64,000 bases of DNA from Smallanthus sonchifolius (lineage: Eukaryota; Streptophyta; Magnoliopsida; Asterales; Asteraceae), in NCBI GenBank assembly GCA_023525975.1, contig CM042032.1, positions 36,808,001 to 36,872,000 of the forward strand. The letters run 5' to 3'. Below are positions 46,701 to 57,585 of the stretch, piece by piece. Below the pieces are notes generated by a model. That model was not told the origin of the DNA. It did no database searches and worked only from the letters and a program-made list of their open reading frames with translations. A program made the translations under genes and the position numbers. Each line of letters opens with the position of its first letter. The first letter of the stretch is position 1.

Positions 46701-46999
46701 GCAACACCATACTCGTTGGAAAAATAAAAAACGCTCGATTTTACGGTGCATTTTTTTTTAAATAATGACGTATAAAAAAGTTATGGTCGTTTAAAAAAAT
46801 GGAGGAAATGACATGTGACAAGCATTTGCAGTTTTTGGTTGGATCTTCCCATTTTAGCCCTCCAAGTGGATTCGAATTTGATATTATTTACTCTTATGCC
46901 ATTGAGTCAATCTCAGCCACAAATCACAATAATCTTATGCCTGAGATTCCTTCCTAGACTTTGTAAAGTTTTTAGACTTTGTAGAGTAACCTTATACTA

Positions 47000-47000
47000 T

Positions 47001-47059
<59 letters not shown>

Positions 47060-47063
47060 AAGA
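47000..47063. repeat. Compound microsatellite (AC)n(AT)n(AG)n
   Basis: Uninterrupted AC, then AT, then AG dinucleotide runs just before the target duplication of element 3. Confidence 0.95.
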
Positions 47064-48292
47064 TTTAAATACAAAGGGTTCTTATTGTGACAATCCGGAC
47101 TTTTCAGGTTAACTCTGTTAAGCAAGTCCAGTTAAAGTTAACCTAGTTAACCCTAGTTCAAACTCCAAGGACTAATTCTGCCTTTATTCAAACTTATATT
47201 GTAACATCCCGGTTTTTATAAAGATAACAGGATTAATGTATATATGTGCATATGTTGTAAAGGATGAGCGGAAATGTTACGGGATCTAACCAGAGGTGTA
47301 GTAACGGGTTTCTTTTTATGTAAATAAACCTAGAAGGGGGTGACGAGTAAATATCAAGACTTAGTGGGGTTTTTATTTAAAACGCGAGATGGGTCGAGCC
47401 CAGGGGCTAACCGGTTGCGCACGAGGGCCGAGCTTGATAGGGGAGACACCCTTTTAGGGTGTTACGCAAAGGGAGAGACCCCATTTGGGGTTTGCGGTTG
47501 CCGAGAAGAAAGAGAGGGGAGGAGAGGCCGTTCATCGAGTTCTTTGTTCGAATCAAGGTATAATCGTGGTCCTCTTATCATTGTTTATGTGTTCTAAGTC
47601 TCGGCTAATCGTATATAACCATGTTAATGATTCTAGGGTTTCGTACGGACCGGGTGAAGAAAAGAGACGAGTTCTCGGTGGTTCGATCTGCACGAATCAC
47701 TCGGAATCGAAGGTATAATCACGAACTCGACTTGTTGTTGTTTTGGTTTTCAATATGGTTTTGTTTCGGGTCTAGGGGAGATCGGCCGAACCCATAAGGG
47801 GTGGTCGACGTGAGTTGCGAGCACGAGTAAGGGTCGGCTAGGGCCGTATGAAGCCGACGGAGGCGGTGACGGGGCTGTGGTGACCCAGGGCGGCAGCGAT
47901 GGGCTATGGTGGTTACGGGAGGTCGTGATTGCGCTCGTGGATGCCCAATGACGAGGACGCGGGACCGGCTTGGGGCGGGAACGCGTGGGAAAGCACCACA
48001 ATGGTGCATGGCATGAGTTTAGGTGGTGCTTGATGAGTTCGGGAACTCGGAGTGCAACCGAATATAAAGTTAGACGTCGGGAACATGGACGGGGGCTTCA
48101 CGTAGCGCATGCATGCCATGCATAGTGCCATGCGCGTGAAATTGGTCGTGCGTGACTAGGGTTGGTCGTGTAGGTGGAGACGTAATGTTGGGTCGTATAT
48201 TGACTCGTGTATTGTGTGGGTTCTAGGTGCGAGGTCGAAAGGCGAGCACGGGGAGTTAGTGAGTTCTAAAGATCGTAGTGTGTCGAGCAAGG

Positions 48293-48821
48293 GTGAGTTT
48301 CTATCGCCCACTTTTAAATGTTTTATTGTTTTGGGCATGAATATATGTGAAACATGTTTTTAGTAAGTTGCATGCATAGAAGACGCTTTTGGTAAAGAAA
48401 TATATACTTTTAAATAATCGTTATGCTTGCATGTGTGTTTAAGTTTGTGTCACGTACTTCAACGTCGTGGCGGGAGATCGAGCGTAAGCTTGATGTTGTG
48501 TTGACGTTAGTCAACGGGATATTGAGTGTGGCATTAGTCAGGCGGGAGATCAAGCGTAAGCTTGGTATTGTGTTGACGTTAGTCAACGGGGTATTGTGTC
48601 TGACGTAAGTCAGGCGGGAGATCATGTTTGCTTGTGTCTTTGGACCGGACAACATGGTATAATTGTTTGTCAATAAAATATGTATGTTTGAACTGTTGAG
48701 AAAGTACTATGAATAAACCTTTGAGATGGAAACTATTTTATAACGTTTTGGGATTTAATATTCCCTAAAGAACTACTATAGAACTCACTCAGCGTAACTG
48801 ACTTTTAAGCATGTATTTCAG
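48293..48821 (+). promoter_or_regulatory. Candidate leader intron in solo LTR A
   Basis: GTGAGTTTCTA donor at 48293; GAACTCACTC block at 48781 and a TGTATTTCAG acceptor ending at 48821. The donor context GTGAGTTTCTA is shared with the element 1 LTR (25351-25356, minus strand). Confidence 0.45.
48445..48640. repeat. About 70-bp direct repeats in solo LTR A
   Basis: Units containing GGCGGGAGATCAAGCGTAAG and TTGACGTTAGTCAACGGG recur two to three times. Related words occur in the opposite orientation at 11090-11290 in the element 1 interior. Confidence 0.75.
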
Positions 48822-50300
48822 GTAAAGAGAAGATGTGAGCTGGCGGCTTCCAGATGGCTTTTGGTTACCGTGGGTGTTTGTGATGACATTATTTACTAGT
48901 TGTTTCGTTGAGACATTTTGATCTTAGTACTTGATTTGAATTATGTTTGGGTAGGGTCGTTGACTTTTGTTAACTATTTGATTTCCGCTGCAATGAATTG
49001 TGTTTAGTTTGATGTCTATGACTACTTAGCTTGCGTTTGAGCCAACAAGTAGGGTTTCCGGTTTTGGGACCTTACATATATACACAAAACTTGAGGGACT
49101 AAACTTGTAATTAACTTATAATTGATTTCCTGTTGACTTTTAATAGTTAAACTAACAGGTCCTTAACCTAGTTCATCCAATCCAAACCTTGAGGACTATT
49201 TCTGCAAATTCCTATACTTAAAAACAAGAAACTACAGGGACCATTTCTGTAATTTGGCCAATTATGATTCTGTTGACTTTTGAAAGTCAACCCACCTGTT
49301 CTTGAACCCAATTCGCTTGCCTAAATCGAATTTCTGTTGGAATTGTAACTGAAACTTCATGAATATGATCATTAACGTCCATCATCAAAGCAATTAAACC
49401 CGACATTGATTTGAATTAATCCCATTAATGAGAATAATGGCCGTAACCGTCGACCCTTGTCGTTTATCCATCAAATTGGACGAATCCCTGAATCGAATTC
49501 ACAAATCAAACCTCTGCGCACCTCAAACGATTCCCACAGAAGCTATTGCATGCATCATATTGGTCGGAGAAGTGACCAGAGTCATCAAGGACCAAAGCAG
49601 TCGAAGCCGGAACCGGTTCTAAGCGTACACTATCAATTCGAACACCATTTTGGTAATTGATTATACCTTTAGTTTCGTTTAAACACCGTGAACAAAAGCC
49701 CTAACCTCTTAGGGGCTTACATTATAGAATTTAACGCGATTGGATTCTAGGATTCATACCCATTAGGGTTTAATCGAACCCTAACCTAAACATGATCTAA
49801 ATCCGATTAATTAGTATGGGTAGTTTCGCAATCTCTTGCTCTGTAATAGCCCTATGCTAATTGAATCTAACAACACTGAATTTTTCAAGATCTTGTAACT
49901 AGGGTTTGTTCTTAAAACGATTTGGGGATTTCAATCCTAACAACTTTTTAAATCCAATTAATTTATACCAGCAAATTCGCAATTCTCTTTTTGTTAAAAG
50001 CCATATGATCCTAACAACTTTCATCATCAGAATCATTCAATTTGATTTGATTTTCATAACTAGGGTTTTCGGTCCTTATTTCTAAAATTAAACGATCATG
50101 AACCTGTTGTTTTTACGATTAAATCCCACCACAGAATCGTTTGATGTTAATGAACAAAACCCCTTTATCTTTTGAGTCAAACACGATCGAATTCGCATGG
50201 TTTTGGGTCTGGTTTGGGTTCGGCTTGCATGGGGGAGGAGTGCTCTCAAGATCTGTATGTTAAAAACATTTGAGTCCCGGTTTGTTTGCGAATCCCTAGC

Positions 50301-50376
50301 GGGCAGAGATGGTTAAGGCTGTGTGCATGTGTGGGAGAGACCCGGGTTCGAGTCTCTCCACACCCATTTCTTTTTA
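50301..50376 (+). promoter_or_regulatory. tRNA-like module in the element 3 5' LTR
   Basis: A-box-like GAGATGGTTAAGGCTG (50307-50322), B-box-like CCGGGTTCGAGTCTCTCC (50342-50359) about 20 bases further on, then a TTTCTTTTT run. The arrangement is that of an internal RNA polymerase III promoter with a terminator. The same module is in the 3' LTR (63264-63341). A complete tRNA fold was not established. Confidence 0.5.
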
Positions 50377-51076
50377 AATCAGTTTTTAATTAATATTTTA
50401 ATATAAAATCATTATCCCATATTATTATAATATTATATTAATGAGTTTAAACCCCGAAAAACACCCGTAAGCTCGGGTTTGATTTGTAACCCATAAATCG
50501 CTATTTTTACCCACTTATAAAATAATATATTTATATTATTTTCAACCCGTGACCCTAATTATAAAAATGATATATGTTTATATATTACTTCACCACATTT
50601 ATAAACATTGTGAGACGTTTCAAACTAATAAGTAATATATTTATCTTTGTTATTTACCCACATTTATATCCTCGGATAAAAATAATAGATTTATTATTTT
50701 TGTCACACAATTTATTTATTGAGTTATTTTGCTAAGTATAAAAATAATATAATAAGTTATATTATTTCCTTAGGCCATTCTAAGGGCACAAACGCACGAA
50801 TATTTATTAATTAATATTATTCGTTATTAACGTTCGACACGAAACGCTTTTATCTTAATTATTATATTAATAAACCTATATTTCCGTAGACACGCTCGTC
50901 TACTCGTAAATCCTTAGAATGTTTTAAGACGTTCTAATCTTCCGTGTCGTCGTCACAAATCCCAATGTGTCTCTAATTATTATGTTTATAATTCTATGGC
51001 ATACGTAAGTCGTTGTAGGTTGACACTTGTGTACCAAATCTCTTACTTGTGTGATACTACCTACTACGCAACGCAT

Positions 51077-51543
51077 GTGAGTTTCACGGCCCCTTTTACT
51101 GTTTTTATTTGGGGGAGAAAACATGTCACAACCTTTTTGGTTATTGTTCTTATATGATATCACTGTTGAGACTAAGCGTAACACACTAGTATTGAAAAGT
51201 CCTTACGCACATCGGTCCGTTAATATGAACTTAGCGAGGGAATGCTTGGTAGTACTACTTGGTTTGACAAGCCCCACCCGCGTTAGTCGCGCTAACTCGA
51301 TTGGAGGTCGAACGGGTGAAATATTGGCCTAAACACTTTGCCAGGGTTGATAGACCTGGCGGGAGGCAAACAAACTCATCAGTCAGCTTCGGTTGCGAGC
51401 GCTTTAGTAAAACATGAATATAGGCTTGCTACCTATTGATATGCATATTGAATTCATATAATCTGTTAAACACTTCTATACTTTATTGAAATCTGTGAAC
51501 TCACCAACCTAGTGTTGACTCGTTTTTTTACATGTTTTCTCAG
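51077..51543 (+). promoter_or_regulatory. Candidate leader intron in the element 3 5' LTR
   Basis: GTGAGTTTCACGGCCCC donor block at 51077, GAACTCACCAACC at 51497, GTGTTGACT at 51512 and a TTTTCTCAG acceptor ending at 51543. 467 bp. Confidence 0.5.
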
Positions 51544-51829
51544 GTCGATACACAGGATCACGTTAGGACATGCATGGTGTCATTTGACTATTATCATCAC
51601 ATGTCATTCTATCAAACACTATTTATGTTCTATTATTACTTAAACTTAGGCGCGTTGTTTTGCGCATTTACTTTTGTTTAAACGCTTTCTCACATTTACT
51701 CTGATCTTTTTATATTATGACATTTTAGTCCAATATAGTGTCGTTTGAAGTAACTGATGTCTGAGATCCTGGTTTGGCACCTTCCAAAACGGTAAAACTC
51801 CGTTAGTGGAATTTGGGAGTGTGACATAT

Positions 51830-51840
51830 TGGTATCGGAG
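51830..51840 (+). promoter_or_regulatory. Element 3 primer-binding site (tRNA-iMet type)
   Basis: TGGTATCGGAG, one base off the usual TGGTATCAGAG, three bases after the 5' LTR ends at 51826. Confidence 0.85.
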
Positions 51841-51945
51841 ACATTGGTTATAGAGAACTAGGACTGCATACTAGACTATAGCCACACACATTAGTTACTC
51901 AACTTAGATATCTATCCAGGCACTTACTCCTTATGTTTCAGGATC

Positions 51946-52593
51946 ATGTCTACCCCGCCTACTTCACCACCAGCCATCCAGGAACATGATATTCCTGCTA
52001 TTGCATCACCGGAGCCAAAGAGACGTCGGCTCGAACCTATTGACGACCCTATTGTGTATGGAGAGCCCATGCAAATCTGGAACGGGAGTGATTGGGATTG
52101 GTATCGTGGTCTACTTAGGAAATGGGTCAGACAGGAACGAGTTCCATCTCGATACTTTGGAGCTTCATCATCATCATCAGAACCACAATTACCATTGCTG
52201 CCATGCCACTTGGAGCAAGCATTTGCAGCATTTGTAGCCACTATGGATCGAGAGATCCGAAATATGAGAGATGCAACAGGAGAAATTACAGGTCTGTTAA
52301 GGAGGGAGAAACTGATGGACCCTAGGATGGATCTGCTAGTAGCAGAACTGGCTGGCACCGACCACTTGCACAATACATTAGTGGACAAAGTAGATGAGTT
52401 ACAGGATAGAGTGGATACTCTCGAGGAGGTAGCGGTAGAATCTCAGGAAAGGATTATGCAATTAGAGGCACAACTTGAGGCTGCTTTAGAGCCAGCTGTA
52501 GCACCCGACTTTGAGCCTGAGGAGGAACCCGGGGAGGAGCCGGAGGAAGAGGACGATGAGTCAGTTATCTCGTCCGCTAGCAGTGGAGTTTGA
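51946..52593 (+). CDS. Extra ORF upstream of gag in element 3
   Basis: An intact 215-codon frame between the primer site and gag, starting MSTPPTSPPAIQEHDIPAIA, just after a TTTCAG acceptor-like sequence. It has a Pro/Ser-rich N-terminus, a basic KRRRLEP nuclear-localisation-like patch (residues 25-31), and a WNGSDWDWYRGLLRKWVRQE segment. A heptad-rich helix (VDELQDRVDTLEEVAVESQE, then RIMQLEAQLEAALE; about 148-180) likely forms a coiled coil, and the tail is very acidic (EEEPGEEPEEEDDES). No zinc knuckle or enzyme motif is seen. After the stop an AATAAA-containing AT-rich stretch follows, then gag 260 bases later. It stayed open while gag-pol decayed. Extra ORFs before gag are known in a few plant gypsy lineages; the role here is unknown. 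Confidence 0.7.
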   Translation: MSTPPTSPPAIQEHDIPAIASPEPKRRRLEPIDDPIVYGEPMQIWNGSDWDWYRGLLRKWVRQERVPSRYFGASSSSSEPQLPLLPCHLEQAFAAFVATMDREIRNMRDATGEITGLLRREKLMDPRMDLLVAELAGTDHLHNTLVDKVDELQDRVDTLEEVAVESQERIMQLEAQLEAALEPAVAPDFEPEEEPGEEPEEEDDESVISSASSGV

Positions 52594-52853
52594 TGTTCCA
52601 TTCTATCTCATTTTATTTTGTTATTTCCTTTCATTTCAAACCTAAATGGGTAAGGTTGTTCCCATTTCAATAAAAATCTTAATAAATTGATGTTTTGAGT
52701 TATTTATTTTATAGCCATTATAATTTAAATAGATCATGAACCATGATCACAATCTCACATGTCATTGCAAACTTCCTTCTGTTTACCTATGCTTAAATGA
52801 CGATAATATGCGACATATTTTCTCATTGTTTGTATTTGTGAATGTGAAGAACT

Positions 52854-54058
52854 ATGGTCAGACGTGGACGCGGAGGTCATCATGGTGGTCGTGGAAACAT
52901 AAACCTGATAGCAGCTGAGTTGACAGCACTGATCAATGACAGTGTAGCTGAAGCACTGGCGGCACACATAGTTGCAGGTAAATTCAATACTCGTGGACTC
53001 TAACAAGCCAACTGTTTACACCTTAATCGTTCCCAAATCTTGTGTACTTAATCATGCATCTACTCTCTATCCAGGTCAGCAGAACAATCAACTAGCTTGT
53101 ACTTTCAAGACTTTTATGGATTGCAAGCCTCACACCTTCAGCGGAGCGGAGCGGAGGGAGCCGTTGGGTTACTCCGATGGTTCGAGAAAGTCGAATCAGT
53201 CTTCGCCATGTGCAACTCTCTTGAGGAAAATCAGGTCAAGTTCGCATCAGGAACTCTAGAGGGTCCTGTCCTCACCTGGTGGAACGCTCAGGTTCAGATA
53301 CTTGTCCTGGACATGGCTAATGCATCGCCATGGGAGGAATTTAAGACGATGATGAGGGACGAATATTGCCCTCGAGATGAAATCCAGAAGCTTGAAGGGT
53401 AATTCTGGAACTTGAAAATGGAGGGTTCTGAGATAGAACTCTACACAACTCGATCACATGAACTTGATGTCATGTGCCCTCACATGACCCCACCCTACAA
53501 GCGGATTGAAATGTTTATCAATGGTCTGGTACCCCAGATCCAGAGCATGGTCACCTTATCAAACCCCACTTCCATTCAGCAAACCATCAGGCTTGCGCAC
53601 AAGCTAACTGATTAGGCGGTGACTCAGGGAACTTTGCCTCCAAGAGGTTCAGCTTCCAAAGCCACCGACAACAACAAACGCAAGTTTAACACCAACAACA
53701 ACAGCAGGGGTTGTCTGTCAAATCACCCCAACAACAGCAACATAGGTTTGAACCTACAAAAAGCTTCAACCAATCGACCTCTTCAGGTCAAAATCAAGGT
53801 GGTTACACGGGAAAACTCCCCAAATGCAACAAGTGCAATTATCACCATCTTGGTGCATGTGACAAGCTCCGTTGCCAAAGATGTGGCAAGGTAGGTCATG
53901 CCGCCAAGGACTGTAGAGGTGAGTTACAAGCCAAGCAGCCCTTCCAACAACCTGGGTCTACCAAAGGTTGTTTTGAATGTGGAAAAGAGGGACATTTCCG
54001 GAAGGATTGTCCACAGTTAAAGAAGGGTGGCAACGACAACAACAACAAAAATAAGTAG
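52854..54058 (+). pseudogene. Element 3 gag, broken
   Basis: Begins MVRRGRGGHHGGRGNINLIA, similar in position to the element 2 gag start. After a probable 97-base intron (52978-53074) it reads LACTFKTFMDCKPHTF; a GCGGA triplication near 53143-53157 then shifts the frame by five bases. The Gag core follows: AVGLLRWFEKVESVF, LTWWNAQ, EYCPRDEIQKLEG, a TAA at about 53401, IELYTTRSHELDVMCPHMTP and a TAG near 53613. The last part has two CCHC knuckles, CQRCGKVGHAAKDC and CFECGKEGHFRKDC (53870-54010), preceded by a third Cys-rich strip CNKCNYHHLGAC. It ends at a TAG where the protease frame already overlaps (54027 onward). Confidence 0.88.
52978..53074 (+). other. Candidate spliceosomal intron in the element 3 gag
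   Basis: GTAAATTC donor after TTGCAG and a CTCTCTATCCAG acceptor. Unspliced, the frame stops at GGACTCTAA; splicing 97 bases joins GTTGCAG to GTCAGCAG in frame (VAGQQNNQLACTF) and restores Gag similarity. The word CTTAATC near 53050 could supply a branch point. Confidence 0.55.
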
Positions 54059-57000
54059 GGGCAATAATAACAACAATGGAAACAATGGAGGAAACGGTGC
54101 AACTACCTTTGTGCTAGGATCTGGAGAAGCTCGATACGACCACAATGATGTTACCGGTAAGTTTCTTCAGAACAACTATTTTGCTTCTGTTCTTTTTTAC
54201 ACCGGTGCCGATAGGAGTTTTATATCTAAGAAACTTAGTAACTTGATAAAAAAAACTCCAACCTTACTAGAAGACATGTACACCATAGAAATAGATGATG
54301 GACATATAATAGAAGCAACCCACATTCTTAAGGGTTGTAAACTTGAACTGGCTGGTCATAAATTTTACATTGACCTCATGCCGGTCATACTCGGTAGTTT
54401 TGACGTAATTGTCAGAATGGACTGGTTGTCTAAGAACCAAGCCGAGTTTGTCTGTCATGAGAAAATCATTCGCCTTCCTCTCCTTAGTGGAGAAATCCTC
54501 TCCGTCCAAGGCGAGAAGAGTGGTGCGGTTATGGGCATCATATCTTTTAGGAAAGCACAAAAGTGTCTACGTAAGGGTTATACTGCCATTCTGGCTCTCG
54601 TCGTCGAGCAGCCATCTGAGGAGAAGAGGATTGACAACATCCCGATCGTACATGATTATCCAGAAGTATTTCCCGAAGACTTGTCTGGTCTTCCACCACA
54701 TCGTCAAGTCGAATTTCAAATTGATCTAGCATCCGGAACAACACTTATTGCTCGAGCACCATATAGACTTGCACCCAGTGAATTACAAGAACTATCTACA
54801 CAACTACATGAGTTGTTGGATAAAGGTTTCATTAGACCTAGCTCATCGCCATGGGGAGCTCCAGTCCTATTTGTCAAGAAGAAGGACGGGACCTTCCGCA
54901 TGTGCATCGACTACCGTGAGCTTAATAAAGCAACCATCAAGAACCGTTATCCTCTACCACGCATCGACGATTTATTTGATCAAATCCAAGGGTCAAGCTT
55001 CTATTCCAAGATAGATCTTAGATCAGGCTATCATCAACTGAGAGTCTGAGAGGAGGACATCTCGAAGACGGCATTTAGGACTAGGTATGGTCACTACGAA
55101 TTCATGGTCATGCCATTCGGACTGACCAACGCACCCGCGGTGTTCATGGATCTCATGAACCTTGTGTGTAAATCGTACCTTGACCAGTTTGTCATCGTCT
55201 TCATTGATGACATCCTCATCTATTCCAAGAATAAGGATGAACATGAGGAACACCTGCGTTTGATTTTAGAATTGCTAAAACAAGAACAGTTGTACACAAA
55301 ACTTTCAAAGTGCGAATTCTGGATTCGTGAAGTACAATTCTTAGGACATGTAGTTAATGAGAACGGAATACATGTCGATCCATCCAAGATAGAAGCCATC
55401 AAGAATTGGGCGGCACCGACAACCCCGACGGAGGTGCGACAATTTCTGGGATTGGCTGGCTATTACCGACGATTCATCAAAGGATTTTCCAAGATTACCC
55501 AACCCCTCACTGCTCTAACTCAAAAGGGTAAACCCTATAACTGGGGTTACATCCAGGAGTCAGCGTTCCAACTTCTTAAACATAAACTCTGCAGTGCACC
55601 CATCCTATCTCATCCGGAGGGAACAAATGATTTTGTAGTATATTGCGATGCATCCATTCAAGGTCTTGATTGTGTACTGATGCAACGTGAGAAAGTGATC
55701 GCATACGCTTCTCGTCAACTGAAAATCCACGAGAAGAACTACACAACTCACGACTTAGAGTTGGGATCCGTGGTATTTGCACTAAAGATATGGAGACATT
55801 ACTTGTACAGTACCAAATGCACCATCTACACCGATCACAAGAGTCTTCAGCATATCTTTGAACAGAAAGAGTTGAACATGCGACAGCGTCGTTGTTTCTA
55901 ACTCTTAAATGACTATGACTGTGCAATCAGATATCATCCGGGTAAGGCTAAGATGGTAGCCGATGCCCTAATCCGTAAGGGCACCAAACCCAAACGAGTT
56001 CGAGCATTACAGCTTACTATTCACACCGGATTACCTGACAAAATCCGAAGTGCTCAAGTTGAAAGAGGAGAACCTACCACTAGAAGCCACACGCGGTATG
56101 GAAGAACAACTGGAGGTCAAATCAGATGGTATTCGCTTCTTCACGGAGTGAATATGGGTTCCAATGCATGGAAACTTAAGAGAACTGGTTATGGATGAAG
56201 CTCATAAATCTCGATACTCTATTCATGCAGGTTCTGACAAGATGTACCATGACCTAAAGGTGCTATATTGGTGGCCAAAGATGAAGGCTGATATAGCCAC
56301 CTATGTGAGCAAGTGCATGACTTGCGCAAAGGTCAAAGTGGAATACCAAAAGCCTTCTGGCTTACTTCAACAGCCAGAGATTCCAATGTGGAAATGGAAG
56401 CAAATCTCTATGGATTTTATCACCAAATTACCCCAAACTCCTAGCGGATGCGACACCATCTGGGTGATCGTCGATCGTCTGACTAAATCCGCTCACTTCT
56501 TAGCAATTAGAGAGACTGACAAAATGGAAAAACTTACTCGTATTTACTTGAAGGAAGTAGTCTCTCGGCACGGAGTGCCCGTCTCTATCATTTCGGATCG
56601 TGACGCTCGATTCACATCATGTTTCTGGCAATATATGCAAAAAGCTTTAGGCACGCGTCTAGATATGAGTACGGCGTACCATCCTCAAACTGATGGCCAA
56701 ACGGAACGTACCATTCAAACCTTAGAGGATATGCTACGAGCTTGTGTGATCGATTTCAGTAACACTTGGGAATCTCACTTACCTCTAGTGGAGTTCTCCT
56801 ACAACAACAGTTATCACACTAGCATCAAGGCAGCCCCATTTGAGGCATTATACAGACGTAAGTTCCGATCTCCTATCTGTTGGGCTGAAGGTGGGGATAG
56901 CCAACTTACAGGTCCTGAACTCGTACTCGAAACCTCTTAAAAGATCGTTCAAATTCGAAACCATTTGGCGGCAGCTCGTGATCGTCAAAAGAGCTATGTC

Positions 57001-57468
57001 GACAAGCATCGTAAACCATTAGAGTTTCAAGTAGGGGATATGGTTCTACTCAAAGTCTCACCTTGGAAATGTGTAATTCTCTTCAGGAAACGAGGAAAAC
57101 TGAATCATCGTTATGTTGGACCATTCAAAATAGTTAAGAGAGTTGACACAGTAGCGTATCAACTAGACCTACCTGAAGGACTTGGTGGTGTACACGACGT
57201 CTTTCATGTCTCGAACTTGAAGAAATCTCTAGCAGACGAGACACTCGTGGTTCCTCTTGAGGAACTACACATCGATGAACAATTGCATTTCATCGAAGAA
57301 CCGGTATAAATCATGGATAGAGAAGTCAAAACGCTCAAACGCAGTAAAATCCCTATTGTCAGAGTTCGTTGGGACTCGAAACGTGGACCGGAATTCACAT
57401 GGGAGCGCGAGGATCAGATGATACGCAAGTATCCTCATCTGTTCAAGCACTTCACGTCAAACTCTTAA
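54027..57468 (+). pseudogene. Element 3 pol: protease, RT, RNase H, integrase, chromodomain, broken
   Basis: Frame 54027-55049 holds the protease, where the active-site strip reads FYTGADRSF (tyrosine in place of the catalytic aspartate), and the reverse transcriptase start (DYRELNKATIKNRYPLPRID). After a TGA at 55047 the frame 55050-55901 has VFIDDILIYS with the catalytic aspartates and RNase H (VVYCDAS, TTHDLELGSVV, YTDHKS), ending at a TAA. Integrase zinc-binding residues (HAGSDKMYH, CMTC) and the D-D-E core (SMDFITKLPQ, SIISDRDARF, LPLVEFSYNN) lie at 56164-56940, then a TAA. The C-terminal part (56965-57309) ends at a TAA inside EEPV. The chromodomain strip VRVRWDSK and GPEFTWEREDQM, ending YPHLF, runs to 57468. 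At least five disabling changes are visible. Confidence 0.92.
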
Positions 57469-57482
57469 GGTACTATTCTAAT

Positions 57483-57585
57483 TTTCGGGACGAAAATTCT
57501 TTCAACTATGAGATGATGTGACACCCAAAAATTTTTTTTAATTATTTTAATTTTTGGGACGAAAATTCTTTCAACTAGGGGATGA
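57483..57585 (+). promoter_or_regulatory. Element 3 polypurine tract region, tandemly duplicated
   Basis: GGGACGAAAATTCTTTCAAC occurs twice (about 57487 and 57557). The first copy is followed by TATGAGATGATGTGACACCC, i.e. a tract plus the first bases of an LTR of a different type; the second by TAGGGGATGA and the real 3' LTR at 57586. The working tract is 57572-57585. Confidence 0.8.

Larger units (their letters stand above)
47200..49076 (+). mobile_element. Solo LTR A, nested in the element 3 5' LTR
   Basis: Runs from TGTAACATCCCGG to GGGACCTTACA with a perfect 5-bp duplication TATAT (47195-47199, 49077-49081); the 3' LTR at 57695-57705 shows the uninterrupted site. It has no primer site or coding sequence, so it arose by LTR-LTR recombination. 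Its TGTAACATCCC start and GAACTCACTCAGCGTA block relate it to the element 1 LTR family. Confidence 0.92.
47086..51826 (+). repeat. Element 3 5' LTR, interrupted by solo LTR A
   Basis: Begins TGTGACAATCCGG and ends GGGAGTGTGACA. The 3' LTR (57586 onward) matches it by eye: TCAGGTTAACTCTGTTAAGC at both starts, AATCCGATTAATTAGTATGG at 49801 (one base different at about 58418). Without solo LTR A (47200-49076 and one TSD) it is about 2.86 kb. Confidence 0.9.

Noticed and set aside
50301..50376. A functional tRNA gene
   Set aside because: Boxes and T-run are present, but I could not pair convincing acceptor, D and anticodon arms, and it is repeated as part of an LTR; reported as tRNA-like only.
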